Assembly (NCBI GenBank): GCA_963836355.1
Contig: CAWIJO010000001.1
Location: 1 to 64,000 of the forward strand
DNA: 64,000 nt
Direction: 5' to 3'
Origin: Palsa-506 sp963836355
GTDB taxonomy: Bacteria; Actinomycetota; Actinomycetes; Streptosporangiales; Streptosporangiaceae
The stretch's first letter is position 1. Every line of letters begins with the position of its first letter. The notes beneath the pieces are model-generated. The model saw nothing but the letters and a program-made list of their open reading frames with translations, made no database searches and had not been told where the DNA came from. Positions 27,052-36,604 of the stretch are shown piece by piece. The translations under genes and the position numbers were made by a program.

Positions 27052-28401
27052 TCAGGCGGCCTGGGCGAGGGTGACGGTGTAGCCCAGTGCCTCCAGCTGT
27101 CGGACGTGGCTGCGGGTCTTGCGGTTCTTGTCGATGCGGCTGGCGTAGTAGCCGGCGCCCAGCTCGCGGAAACGGGCGGCTGGGTCGGCGAGCAGGTGCC
27201 ACACGATGACCAGGATGGAGCGGGCGACGGCGACCAGGGCCCGCAGCTTGCCGCGCCGCCGGGCGATGCGCCGGTAGCGCTCGCCGAGGAAGGTGTCGGT
27301 CCGGCCGGCCGCGGCGGCGGCCTCGCCCAGGACGCCCTTGAGATAGGGGTTTCCCTTGCCGGTGCGCCCGGACTGGTTCCTGGCCCCGGACTGGATGGTC
27401 CGCGGAGATAGCTTCGCCCAGGACACCAGGTGCCCGGGAGTGGGGAAGACGCCCATGTTCAGGCCTATCTCGGCGATGATCACCTGGGCGGCCGGAGCGC
27501 CGATGCCGGTGACCTCGTCCAGGCGGTCGACCGCGGGCAGCACCGGCGCGCCCGGGCCCAGGCCCGCGCCCGGGCCGGTGACACCATCGGCGTCCACGCC
27601 CCACGCCCCACGCATCGCCGCGATCAGCTCCCCGGCACGGCTGGTGATCTTGTCGATGTGCGTGGTGAGGCTGTCGATCTGGTCCAGCAGTACCCGGGCC
27701 AGCTCGCCGTGGTGGTCATCGAACCGGCCGTTGAGCGCCTCAACGAGGCGATCGTGCTTGGCCCGCATCTTCCCGCGGGCCAGCCCGGCGAGGACCTCCG
27801 GGTCGCGCTCCCCCGCGATCAGCGCCTCCAGCATGTCCCGGACCGACTTGGAGCCGGTCTTGCTGGCCACCGCCGTGACCTTAATCAGGGCATCCTCGAG
27901 CAGCTTCTCCAGCCTCGACCAGTGCCGGGTCCGCTCCCGGGTCAGGTCAGTCCGCAGCCGCGTGTAATCCCGCAGCCGGCGGATCTCCGCGGGCGGCACG
28001 AAGCTGGGCCGCAGCATCCCCCGCTCCGTCAGCTTCGCCTGCCACACGCAATCCAGCTTGTCGCTCTTCGGGCGCCCCGGGACGTTCGCCACGTCCCGCG
28101 AGTTGACCAGCTGCACGTCCAGCCCGGCCGCCTCCAGCAGGTAAAACCAGATCCGCCAGTAATCCGACGTCGACTCCAGGGTGACCTTCGCGATCCGCTC
28201 GGCCGCCAGGTGATCAGCCAGCTCCATCACCGAGCCGGTGTCAGCGTCCACCTCCCACACCCTGGTCTGCCGCCTCCCCGGCCGGGCCGGATGCGGCACC
28301 CGGGTGCACACCATCCCGGTCGCCTTGGCCACGTCCACCGCGGCCACCCGCTCCAGGACCTGCTCGTACTCCGCATCCTCGATCTCCTGCGGCACCATCA
28401 T
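27052..28401 (-). CDS. IS110-family DEDD recombinase (copy 2)
   Basis: 449 aa, with the same preferred start logic as copy 1 (GAGAGGTG before ATG 28401). The DEDD residues (VAAVDVAKAT, TLESTSDYW, KSDKLDCVW) and the Tnp_20 serine region (SGARNQSGRTGKGNPYL) are unchanged. Only a few silent or near-silent differences from copy 1 were seen, around 28242 and 28282. Intact and probably functional. Confidence 0.95.
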   Translation of the reverse strand: MMVPQEIEDAEYEQVLERVAAVDVAKATGMVCTRVPHPARPGRRQTRVWEVDADTGSVMELADHLAAERIAKVTLESTSDYWRIWFYLLEAAGLDVQLVNSRDVANVPGRPKSDKLDCVWQAKLTERGMLRPSFVPPAEIRRLRDYTRLRTDLTRERTRHWSRLEKLLEDALIKVTAVASKTGSKSVRDMLEALIAGERDPEVLAGLARGKMRAKHDRLVEALNGRFDDHHGELARVLLDQIDSLTTHIDKITSRAGELIAAMRGAWGVDADGVTGPGAGLGPGAPVLPAVDRLDEVTGIGAPAAQVIIAEIGLNMGVFPTPGHLVSWAKLSPRTIQSGARNQSGRTGKGNPYLKGVLGEAAAAAGRTDTFLGERYRRIARRRGKLRALVAVARSILVIVWHLLADPAARFRELGAGYYASRIDKNRKTRSHVRQLEALGYTVTLAQAA

Positions 28402-28462
28402 CGCCAGCACCTCTCGCCTCGCCATCAAGACACGCGCGCGGATGCCCGGGGGCCTCAGTAGG

Positions 28463-28568
28463 AACCGAAATTCTGACCGGCGTGCTCAAAGGCAACAGTG
28501 CGCGACCCGAAGGTCAAGGCCCCGGCGCCAGACTTGCATACGGGCTTGCGTCCCAGAGAGAAATACCG
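28463..28568 (-). ncRNA. Candidate bridge RNA of IS110 copy 2 (guide-bearing part)
   Basis: Same sequence as in copy 1, shifted by 16848 bp: target-matching ATGCAAG and GACCT, and donor-matching CCGGTCAG on the minus strand. Both copies carry the same guides and sit in the same target, as a guide-directed model predicts. Confidence 0.55.
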
Positions 28569-28736
28569 GCGTCAGCGGGCAGCCACCAGCACCCTGCCAC
28601 CGCCCAGGCCATTCCACAGCCCGACCACGCAAAACCACCCCCGAAGCCGACACCACCGCGCGGCAGCCCGCCCGCGCCGACGCCCGCCCGACCGCCATTT
28701 TCACGCCAGCGCAACGTCCCCACAAGGACACCAGGA

Positions 28737-29072
28737 CTTGCATGCCATGAAGTCCGAGGCCAGCCCCTGACCAGCCCTGACCTGGCGTGACCAGCAAAAA
28801 CAGCGACCCGGAACAACGCAGAGCGACTCCGAACAACACCCGCAGACGCCCATCTGCTACCCAGACCGCTACCCAGGACGCGCCCGCTCAGCACTCCCCC
28901 GGCACCGGCCACGCCGCACCCTGGCAGCCTTTGCCATGCAAGCGTAACCGGCCCGATCAAGCACGGCCCCGCCGTCACCAAGACAGCGAGCACGCCCGGG
29001 ATCTCATGCCCGCAATCCGCCGCCAAGCCCGTTCCGACCGCAGCGACCGATACCCGGCGCATCCGATTCTGC
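28737..29072. repeat. Right part of att-like repeat, copy B
   Basis: Continues from the CT core with TGCATGCCATGAAG, carries a GCTACCCA pair at 28856-28876 and ends at CCGATTCTGC. Together with 26221-26972 it gives the whole unit in its interrupted form. Confidence 0.8.
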
Positions 29073-29142
29073 ATGACCGGTAGTTCAGCTGAGCTAGCGG
29101 AACTTGGCCTTAGCGTGCGGTTTGCTTCTGCGTGTGTCTTCG

Positions 29143-29874
29143 CTAGCTCCAGCGAACGCGGATCTGCTGCCACCGGTCAGCGACTGCTGCCGCGCCGGTG
29201 ATCGTGACGGCCGCGGGCCGGTTCCACAGCCACAGGTAGATGTCCGTTGCGCTGCCGCGCACGGTGACATCTTCGAGCATGTCCTCGCCCGGGGGCCGGG
29301 TTGCTGTCACCCCGCGGGGCCCGAGGGTGACCAGCCATGGCGCGTCCCCGGCGGCCTCGATCCGCAGCGTGGCGGGCGGCAGCGTCCTGGGCCGCGCGGC
29401 GAACCCGGTGAGGATCTCATCAATGCCGTCCAGGGCCAGCGCGTGATCGAACGGGCTGGCAGAACGGCAGGCGGCCTGCGCGTCGGCGCGGTGGATGGCC
29501 GTCTCATGGGCCTGGCGCCGCGCCCAGAAGGCCAGCGGGCAGGGAGCCGGCAGGAACGTGAAGCACGCCAGGTCGCCGGGCGCGTCGCGCAGCGTCTGCA
29601 CCAGCGCCCGGTGGCCGTCACCGAACCAGCCGATCAGCAACGGATCGGGTGGCCCGGTCCCGACCCGGTCACCGGTGACGTCATCGTTGTCCGCCAGCGC
29701 GCCGCCGACGATGGACGCCGCCCAGCGGTGAACGCCGCCCACATGCGTCACCAGGTCACGAACCTGCCATCCAGGACAGCCCGGGACGGCCGCATCCAGG
29801 CCAGCGCTCCGGGCCGCATCCGCCAGCCGCGGGCCCTCGGCCGCAAGCTGATCAATATGCTCCTCGATTTCCAT
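29143..29874 (-). CDS. Maleylpyruvate isomerase family mycothiol-dependent enzyme
   Basis: 243 aa from ATG 29874. The N-terminal DinB-like MDMPI_N domain (AAVPGCPGWQVRDLVTHVGG with a metal His; FWARRQAHETAIHRADAQAA with the second and third His) is followed by an MDMPI_C domain (VRGSATDIYLWLWNRP). The family uses mycothiol, an actinobacterial thiol, in isomerase or transferase reactions; the substrate here is unknown. It is placed just outside the att-like repeat. Confidence 0.9.
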   Translation of the reverse strand: MEIEEHIDQLAAEGPRLADAARSAGLDAAVPGCPGWQVRDLVTHVGGVHRWAASIVGGALADNDDVTGDRVGTGPPDPLLIGWFGDGHRALVQTLRDAPGDLACFTFLPAPCPLAFWARRQAHETAIHRADAQAACRSASPFDHALALDGIDEILTGFAARPRTLPPATLRIEAAGDAPWLVTLGPRGVTATRPPGEDMLEDVTVRGSATDIYLWLWNRPAAVTITGAAAVADRWQQIRVRWS

Positions 29875-30133
29875 GCCGCCTATTGTGGCCCCGGGCCCGG
29901 CGGCCAACGAAGCCGCCGCGAGCCTGCCCTGAGTCTCCCCCTGCCGCTTCGACCGCGGTCACGAACGGATGCTGACCGCCGCAGGGACCCCGCGCGCCGA
30001 ACCTCGAGGTCAGGTGCACAACGGCACCCTCGCCGTCACCCAGAACCACCACGGCAAACCGCCGGGGACCTGAACCAGCCAGCCAGAAACCGCCCCCGCA
30101 ACATCCGGATCTGCCGCGGTCAGGACGCGCCGA

Positions 30134-30478
30134 TCACTCAAGCGGGGCGCCCCCGAAGCCGATCTCGTTGCCGTCGGGGTCGCGGTAGATCACCTTGCGT
30201 ACACCATTACCGTACGTCTCCTGCGAGGCGGGCTCGATTCCTCGGGCGCCGATGCTCTCGACCCGCTCATCGAGGTCGTCGACGAACACCGTGTGCAGTG
30301 CATGGCCGGCGCGCTCGGGCAGCTCCTCAATGTAGAGGTATCGGTGCTCGGCAAGCTCCCACACCGCCTCCGTCGCGTTCGGGAAGAACGCGGGTTCGGA
30401 GCCCAGCAGCCGCTCGTACCACGTGAGCGCGCGCTGGTAGTCGCTCACCGGAAGCCCCGCGAAGAGGTCGACCGTCAC
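30134..30478 (-). CDS. VOC family (glyoxalase/bleomycin-resistance fold) protein
   Basis: 114 aa; GTG start 30478. Two beta-alpha-beta3 modules: VDLFAGLPVSDYQRALTWYE, then LLGSEPAFFPNATEAVWELA, and a C-terminal module ending KVIYRDPDGNEIGFGGAPLE. Metal-ligand positions (Glu in YLYIEEL, Glu in GNEIGF) fit the VOC superfamily. Activity cannot be specified. Confidence 0.88.
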   Translation of the reverse strand: MTVDLFAGLPVSDYQRALTWYERLLGSEPAFFPNATEAVWELAEHRYLYIEELPERAGHALHTVFVDDLDERVESIGARGIEPASQETYGNGVRKVIYRDPDGNEIGFGGAPLE

Positions 30479-30803
30479 GCGTTTACGCTAACCCCGCAAC
30501 TGCGGGCCCGCACGCGGAGAAGCACGGGCGCCTCCGCTCGGTGCCTACGAGCACGACGTCGATGGTCCCTCGGTGCCCCCGCCGCAGTCGTCGGCAACCT
30601 CGCCCCTGCGGTCGCCGCGATGACCCCCACCGGCGACGCGTCGGGGACGCCCGCTCATAGCCGCATTGAGGTGCGATGCCCGCGCACCCGGCACCAGCCG
30701 TCGGCGCCGGGGCAGGCTCTGGCCGTGGCAATATGGGCATACCACCGTGAGCGGGTCCTCCGCCGCACGGGTAGCGCGGGAACGCGGGTGAGGAAGTGGG
30801 CGG
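30479..30803. other. gene-free stretch
   Basis: About 325 bp with no recognisable gene. It holds the leader of the DUF1918 gene, with an AGGAAG ribosome site near its end. Confidence 0.45.
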
Positions 30804-31022
30804 ATGCAGGCAGCCGCCGGGGACCGGCTCCACGTGCACGGCAACATCGTGGGCCAGCCGGAACGGACGGGCGAGATCATCGAGGTCCGCGGCGCGGGCG
30901 GTGAGCCGCCCTACCTGGTGCGTTTCGATGACGGTCACACGAGCCTGGTGTTCCCCGGCCCGGACGCGATCATCGAGCACCCGCGCAGGAAGGGCAAGAA
31001 GAGGCCGCGAAAGGCTGAGTAG
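30804..31022 (+). CDS. DUF1918 domain protein
   Basis: 72 aa; ATG 30804 with AGGAAG upstream. The compact beta-barrel pattern MQAAAGDRLHVHGNIVGQPE, then RTGEIIEVRG, GEPPYLVRFDDGHTSLVFPG, PDAIIEH and a Lys/Arg tail matches DUF1918, a widespread actinobacterial SH3-like protein of unknown role. It is autonomous in this context. Confidence 0.9.
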   Translation: MQAAAGDRLHVHGNIVGQPERTGEIIEVRGAGGEPPYLVRFDDGHTSLVFPGPDAIIEHPRRKGKKRPRKAE

Positions 31023-31077
31023 CCCCGCAAACAGGCACCCCGGCCAGCCCTACGCAGAACAATGCGCGTAGCCGCAA

Positions 31078-31170
31078 TTAGTTAGATACTGATTCGCTGA
31101 TCTCCACCAGGTGGCCGTCGGGATCTCGCAGGAAGCAGCGGATCCCCGCCCCAGTCATGCCGCGGGGCAA
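31078..31170 (-). pseudogene. VOC-fold protein C-terminal remnant
   Basis: The last ~25 codons read GAGIRCFLRDPDGHLVEISE then SVSN-stop, the typical end of a glyoxalase-fold protein with its metal Glu. Upstream sequence in this frame is not protein-like, so only the tail of a gene remains. Confidence 0.55.
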
Positions 31171-31397
31171 GGAAGGCCGCACCGCGCGCCTACCGGGTCC
31201 GTCCGCCTTGTTGACCCGCAACCCGTTGGCACTGGTAATCGGTATGCCACTCCAACCCCATTGAAGGCTACCGTCATTCAGGACGTCTGGCTGATAACGC
31301 CGAGGGCACGCCCGGCTCACGGACCGTCGGGGCCTCGCCGCACACTCGGCCAGGTCGGTTGAGGATCCGCTCACGTAGCCTGTGCGCTGGAGGGGGA

Positions 31398-34319
31398 ATG
31401 GAGTTTCGCTTGCTGGGTCCGCTCGAGGTGACGGAAGCTGGCGGGCGAGTCGTTGACGCCGGGCGGCCGGCTCAGCGCGCGCTCCTGGCGTTGCTGCTGC
31501 TGAACGCGAACCGGGTCGTTCCGTTGCGGACGATCTGCGATGGCCTGTGGGGCGATGAGCCACCCCCGTCGGCGGCGAACTCGGTTCAGGTGTACATATC
31601 GCGGCTGCGCAAGGTCCTCGGTGCTGACCTGCCGCTGACGATGGTCGCTCGTGGTTACCGGCTCGAGGTGCCGCCCGAGACGATCGACGTGGTGTTGTTC
31701 GAGCGGCTTGCCGCGGATGGCGGTTCGGCGCTGGAGCGGGGCGATCCTGCGGCGGCGGTAATCACACTGCGCGCGGCCCTGGACCTGCGGAGGGGACCGC
31801 CCCTGGCGGAGTTCGCCGAGATCCCGTTCGCAGCGGCCGAGTGCGCGCGAATTGACCGGCTGGTCCGTCTGGCGGAGGAGAACCACGCCGAAGCGCGCCT
31901 CGCCGCCGGCCAGCACCGTGAGCTGGTGGGAGACCTTGAGCGGCTGGTGGAGCTGGACCCCTTCAGCGAGCGATGCTGGGGCCTGCTGATGACGGCCCTG
32001 TACCGGTGCGGCCGCCAGGCCGACGCCCTGGCCGCCTACCAGCGGGCCCGCCGGATCCTGATCGAGCAGGTCGGCATCGAGCCAGGTCCTGAGTTGCGCC
32101 GCATCGAGGCGGGAGTCCTGGCCCAGTCGCTCGCGCCCGCCGAAGCGCAAGTCTCCTCAATGCGCGGCCGGGTGAACCTGCCGAGCAGGGCGGCCAGCTT
32201 CGTTGGCCGTGACCGCGAAGTCGCCGAGCTTGAGAAGCTCATGGCCACCGCGCGCTTGGTGATGCTGACCGGGCCCGGCGGATGCGGGAAGACCAGCCTC
32301 GCGATCGCGCTGGCGCGTGCGACGGCAGGCAGCTACGCCGATGGCCTGTGGTTCGTTGACCTCGCGCCGCTCGGATCACCTGACCAGGTGCCCGGCGCGG
32401 TCTGCAACGCCCTCGGCGTCCGGCAGCCAACTGGCCGCACACTCCAGACCGCCGCGGAGTACGTCGGCCATCAGAACGCGCTGGTCATCCTTGACAACTG
32501 CGAGCACGTCCTGGAGGCGAGCCGCGAGGTCGCCGAGGCGATGTTGCGAGCCGGGCCGGCGGTAAAGGTGCTGGCCACGAGCCGGGAGCATTCCGGCCTT
32601 CCCGGGGAGGTCATCTGGCAGGTTCCGCCTCTTGTCGACTCAGACGCGGTTCGTCTGTTCACAGAACGCGCCGAGAGCGCGCTGCCCTCGTTTCGACCGG
32701 GTGCGCAGAGCGAGAGCGTGGTCAACGGCATCTGCCGCCGCCTCGACTGCATTCCGCTGGCGATCGAGCTGGCCGCCGCCCGGGTCAGCGCCCTGTCCCC
32801 GGAGCAGATCGCGGCGCGCATGGACGCCCTCAGTTTCCTCGGCCGACGGCCGGCCGGCGCCATCGCGAGGCAGCGGACGCTCCGGGCGACCCTGGACTGG
32901 AGCTACGACCTGCTCTCCGTGCCCGAGCGCAGGCTGCTGGCCCGGCTGGCGGTGTTCGCCGGCGGCTTCACGCTCGAAGCCGTCGAGGCGGTCGGTCCGT
33001 GCGATGAGGTGCCGGCGCAGGACGTGGTGGATTTGTTCACCAGGCTGGTCGACAAGTCCCTGGTCACCCGGGTCGGCTCCGGCGAGAGAGACCGCGAGGC
33101 GCGCTACCGGCTGCTGGAGACGATCAGGCAGTACGCCTGGGCGCGGCTAGCGGAGCAGGACGGTGACGAAGCAGCCAGGGTCAGGTCGGATCACGCCGCT
33201 TGCTACCTGGAGCTCGCGGAAGAGATCGAGCCTAACCTGTACCTGGCTGGCTCGCGGCCATGGTTCGACCGCGCCGACGCTGAGCATGACAACTTCAGCG
33301 CGGCGCTCGAATGGGCGTTCGGGGGCGGGCCGGATGCTGAGATCGGGCCGCGGCTGGTCGCCGCGCTGGCCTGGGCCTGGTTCATCGACGGCCGTATCGC
33401 TGAAGGACGCGCATGGGCGGACCATGCGCTCGCGTTCACGGACGGGCAGCGGACCTTGGTCAGGGGCCGGGCGCTACTAGCCGGTGCCGCGCTCGCGAGT
33501 GCCCAGTCTGACCTGGACCATCAGGCCCAGCTGGCCAGTGAAGCCGTCAGCTTGGGGGACGAGCTCGGGTCCGCCTTTCTCTGTGCCGCTGGCCTGGACT
33601 GGCTGGGGCTCGCCCGCTGGGCACAAGGAAACCTGGAGGAGGCCGTCACGCTGCTCGAGCAGGCGGCCGGCCTGCACGGCAGCCACGGCAACAAGTGGTA
33701 CGAGGCCGCTTGCTCGGCGGAACTCGGGCGGGCCCTTGCCGACGGCGGACGGCTCGGCGAGGCCCGGCAGATGCTCGATCTGGGCGTGCGCCGGGCCCGT
33801 CGGCTCGGCGAAGACGCGGCCCTTGGCTTCACCCTGGACGCTCGCGCGCTCTTCGCCCTGAAATGCGGGCAATTGGATACCGCCGCGGAGATCATCGGCG
33901 AAGCTGTCAGTCATTATCGCGCGTCGGGTTATCTCGAGGGACTGGCGTCAGGGCTGAACACTCAGGCGTTCGCGGCCATCGGCCGCGGCGATCCGGCGTC
34001 GGCGTCGGCGAGCTTCGCTGAGGCACTGGCAGCCTGCCGGCGCCTAGGGCACCTGGGCGGGGCGGCCACCGCTCTGGCCGGCCTGGCCCGTGTCGCCGAC
34101 ATGACCGGCGACGCGGCGCGCGCGGCCGAGTTCTGCGCGGCGGCGGCCACGCTTCGCGCGCGGGCCGGCGCTGGCCTGGCCGGCCCGGAACAGGCGTCGC
34201 TCGACGAGCTCGCCAGCCGGCTGGCCGCGCAGCTCGGGCCGGTGGCCTTCGGTGACGCGTGGGCTTCCGGACAAGCCATCCGCCTGGACCAGGCCCAGGA
34301 ACTGGCCGGCCAGCACTAA
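31398..34319 (+). CDS. AfsR/SARP-type regulator with BTAD and NB-ARC domains
   Basis: 973 aa from ATG 31398 (GGAGGGGG upstream). Order: OmpR-like winged helix (MEFRLLGPLEVTEAGGRVVD ... YISRLRKVLG, 1-95); BTAD domain (~100-245, ALYRCGRQADALAAYQRARR); NB-ARC NTPase with Walker A MLTGPGGCGKTSLAIAL (~290) and Walker B ALVILDNCEHVLE; then a winged helix and a TPR-like helical C-terminus. AfsR-type proteins activate specialised-metabolite or stress genes. The next gene downstream is an FAD oxidoreductase, a plausible but unproven target. No biosynthetic cluster is visible, so the pathway is unknown. Confidence 0.92.
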   Translation: MEFRLLGPLEVTEAGGRVVDAGRPAQRALLALLLLNANRVVPLRTICDGLWGDEPPPSAANSVQVYISRLRKVLGADLPLTMVARGYRLEVPPETIDVVLFERLAADGGSALERGDPAAAVITLRAALDLRRGPPLAEFAEIPFAAAECARIDRLVRLAEENHAEARLAAGQHRELVGDLERLVELDPFSERCWGLLMTALYRCGRQADALAAYQRARRILIEQVGIEPGPELRRIEAGVLAQSLAPAEAQVSSMRGRVNLPSRAASFVGRDREVAELEKLMATARLVMLTGPGGCGKTSLAIALARATAGSYADGLWFVDLAPLGSPDQVPGAVCNALGVRQPTGRTLQTAAEYVGHQNALVILDNCEHVLEASREVAEAMLRAGPAVKVLATSREHSGLPGEVIWQVPPLVDSDAVRLFTERAESALPSFRPGAQSESVVNGICRRLDCIPLAIELAAARVSALSPEQIAARMDALSFLGRRPAGAIARQRTLRATLDWSYDLLSVPERRLLARLAVFAGGFTLEAVEAVGPCDEVPAQDVVDLFTRLVDKSLVTRVGSGERDREARYRLLETIRQYAWARLAEQDGDEAARVRSDHAACYLELAEEIEPNLYLAGSRPWFDRADAEHDNFSAALEWAFGGGPDAEIGPRLVAALAWAWFIDGRIAEGRAWADHALAFTDGQRTLVRGRALLAGAALASAQSDLDHQAQLASEAVSLGDELGSAFLCAAGLDWLGLARWAQGNLEEAVTLLEQAAGLHGSHGNKWYEAACSAELGRALADGGRLGEARQMLDLGVRRARRLGEDAALGFTLDARALFALKCGQLDTAAEIIGEAVSHYRASGYLEGLASGLNTQAFAAIGRGDPASASASFAEALAACRRLGHLGGAATALAGLARVADMTGDAARAAEFCAAAATLRARAGAGLAGPEQASLDELASRLAAQLGPVAFGDAWASGQAIRLDQAQELAGQH

Positions 34320-34413
34320 AGCCACAGCGGGAGGCCGGGTTAGCGGCATCTGGCGGCCCGGGCGTTCAGCGGACGGCAAGCAGATGTCCAGCGGCCGGGA
34401 CCATGCTGATCTC

Positions 34414-35823
34414 ATGAACAGTTTTCCGATCGCCCGCGAGAGCCCAGCTGACGCGCTCCGGGTCACGATGCGGGGCCCGGTCCTGGCGCCAGGGGATCCG
34501 GGCTACGACGCCGCCCGGCGAGTCTGGAACGGCAGCATCAACAAAAATCCTGCTCTGGTCGCCCGATGCACAGGCGTTGCCGATGTCATTGCCGCGCTGC
34601 GGTTCGCGGCCAGCCATGACCTGCCGGTCTCGGTCAGAGGCGGGGGGCACAGCTTCGCCGGATTCGGGACATGTGACGACGGCCTGGTGATCGACCTGGT
34701 GCTGATGAAGGGCATCAGGACCGATCCCCGGACCCGGCGCGTCATCGCCCAGGGCGGCGTCACCTGGGGCGATCTGGATCACGAGACGGCCGCGTTCGGG
34801 CTCGCCACCACCGGCGGGCTGATCTCAACAACCGGGATCGGCGGGCTCACCCTCGGCGGCGGTATCGGCTGGCTCATGCGCAAGCATGGCCTGGCCTGCG
34901 ACAACCTGGTCGCCGCCGACGTCGTTACCGCCGACGGCCAGATGCTGCATGTCAGTGGCGATGCGCACCCTGACCTGTTCTGGGCGCTGCGAGGCGGCGG
35001 AGGGAACTTCGGTATCGTCACGGCGTTCCAGTACCAACTCCACCCCGTCTCGACAGTGCTCGCCGGGGCGCTGATCTGCCCCGGCGAGCGGGCAGCCGAG
35101 GTGATGAAGCACTACGCCGAGTGGGCCGCGGACGAGTCGGACGAGCTATGCACCCTGGTTGAGTTCGCGACCGCGCCCGACGCCGACTTCATCCCTCAGG
35201 CCCACCGCGGCAAGCCCGCCGTGTTCGTCGTGCTGTGCCACTGCGGCCCGCTGGCCGACGCCGAGACGGCGGTCGGCAGACTGCGGGACGCCCTGCCGGT
35301 GATCGCCGACCTCGTGGAACCCATGCCCTATCCGGCTATGCAGTCGTTCTTCGACGAGGACTACCCGCCCGGCTTGTGGTCCTACACCAAGTCGCACTAC
35401 CTCGACAACCTCGACAGTGCGGCCGTAGAGGCGCTCGCGGCCGCCGCTGCCGCCCTGCCCGGCCGGTCGTTCATCGACCTGCACCACCTGGAGGGCGCGC
35501 CGTCACGGACCGACCCGCAGACCGCTGCGTTCGACCACCGCAAAGCCCGCTACGCCGTCGTGTTCGGCGGGGTGTGCGAGGACGAGACCGACTTCGCTGA
35601 CTGCCGGGCCTGGGCACAGGAACACTGGTCGGCACTCGCCAGCCACGCTACCGGCAGCGCCTACTCCAACTTCATGGCGGACGCTGACGATGATGCCGTC
35701 CGCGCGGCGTGGGGACCGGAACAATATGAGCGGCTCGTCGCTGTGAAGGGCAGGTACGACCCAGCCAACCGATTCCGGTTCAACCACAACATTCCCCCAG
35801 CGATCTGCGGGGCAGGCAGCTGA
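34414..35823 (+). CDS. FAD-binding oxidoreductase (BBE/berberine-bridge type)
   Basis: 469 aa from ATG 34414; ATG 34384 is an alternative, and neither has a strong ribosome site. PCMH-type FAD_binding_4 domain with SVRGGGHSFAGFGTCDDGLV (His is the expected 8-alpha FAD attachment residue). The second-attachment Cys of bicovalent members is replaced in TTGGLISTTGIGGLTLGGGI, so single covalent attachment is expected. The C-terminal BBE motif is RYDPANRFRFNHNIPP. The family oxidises alcohols, sugars or natural-product intermediates. It lies about 95 bp downstream of the AfsR-type gene on the same strand. Confidence 0.9.
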   Translation: MNSFPIARESPADALRVTMRGPVLAPGDPGYDAARRVWNGSINKNPALVARCTGVADVIAALRFAASHDLPVSVRGGGHSFAGFGTCDDGLVIDLVLMKGIRTDPRTRRVIAQGGVTWGDLDHETAAFGLATTGGLISTTGIGGLTLGGGIGWLMRKHGLACDNLVAADVVTADGQMLHVSGDAHPDLFWALRGGGGNFGIVTAFQYQLHPVSTVLAGALICPGERAAEVMKHYAEWAADESDELCTLVEFATAPDADFIPQAHRGKPAVFVVLCHCGPLADAETAVGRLRDALPVIADLVEPMPYPAMQSFFDEDYPPGLWSYTKSHYLDNLDSAAVEALAAAAAALPGRSFIDLHHLEGAPSRTDPQTAAFDHRKARYAVVFGGVCEDETDFADCRAWAQEHWSALASHATGSAYSNFMADADDDAVRAAWGPEQYERLVAVKGRYDPANRFRFNHNIPPAICGAGS

Positions 35824-36080
35824 GACACGACTCCGATGCCGGCTCCGACGGCGGGCGGTTCAGCTGAGTTCACTGATCCAGCACCGATAAAGGTCAGGGG
35901 GTCGTAATTGGGCAGCGGATCGAGCGGGCATCATGACGCTGAACATGCGCTGATGTGCCCAGTCGACGGCCGTTCCCAACGGCCGATGGCGGCGCGATCG
36001 CCGTCTCGAACGGCGCCCAGAAATGGCTCATCTGTTTGCAGGCATTAGCACAGCTATTGCGACAATCAGCCGTCCCGAGT
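35824..36080. other. gene-free stretch before the nested insertion
   Basis: No gene recognised. At 36081 the left edge of att-like repeat copy C begins, followed at 36091 by IS3-B. Confidence 0.4.
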
Positions 36081-36441
36081 CGCCGATCTGTGAATCGCCC
36101 CGGCGAGTCCGGAGACTCGACTTTGATAGAACCTACGCTACACCATTAGCCTCCAGATTTCCATAGAATAGCCTTTCCAGTTGACCGGCGGCATATCCCC
36201 GCAGTACTCGTAGAGACGCCGGTTATTGAACCAGCCGACATACGCCGCGGTCTCGGCCTCCACGTGCGCGGCGTTACGCCACGGCCGCCGCGGCTTGATC
36301 AGCTCAGTCTTATACAGGCCATTGACCGACTCGGCCAGTGAATTGTCATGAGCGTCTCCCACGATTCCGATCGACGGGTCAATACCTTCCCCGAGAAGAC
36401 GGTCAGTGAACCGGACCGCCGTATACTGACTGCCCGCGGTC

Positions 36442-36469
36442 GGAATTAAACCGAATTCGGTTTAATTCC
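36442..36469. repeat. 28-bp perfect palindrome at the RIT/IS3-B junction
   Basis: The arm GGAATTAAACCGAA is followed immediately by its exact complement. It abuts the left end of the RIT inverted repeat. The opposite RIT junction also has a small palindrome (CATAAT-C-ATTATG, 44142-44154). It is absent from the IS3-B reading frame, so it was brought or created by the RIT insertion. Confidence 0.75.
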
Positions 36470-36554
36470 GATTATGCCGAGGTTGATGTTAAGCCGGAGA
36501 ACCTGAGGATGGCCTGCTCAGGCCGTGCCTGCTGACAGATTCCCCGGCTTAACG
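36470..36554. repeat. RIT left inverted repeat
   Basis: Begins GATTATGCCGAGGTTGATG and matches the complement of 44064-44148 with only a few mismatches. Within it, TTAAGCCGG and CCGGCTTAA form a further inverted pair, a likely recombinase-binding arrangement. Confidence 0.85.
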
Positions 36555-36604
36555 ATCGGAGTTATCGTCCGTCGTATCCCCTGCGTCTGTGGAAGGAGAC
36601 GGCG

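Larger units (their letters stand above)
26973..28738 (-). mobile_element. IS110-family element, copy 2
   Basis: 1766 bp, nearly identical to copy 1, inserted at the same CT of another copy of the same att-like core (26971-26972 and 28737-28738). The identical target context in two places shows sequence-specific targeting. Because copy B has both flanks of the repeat, the empty site can be reconstructed exactly here. Confidence 0.92.
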
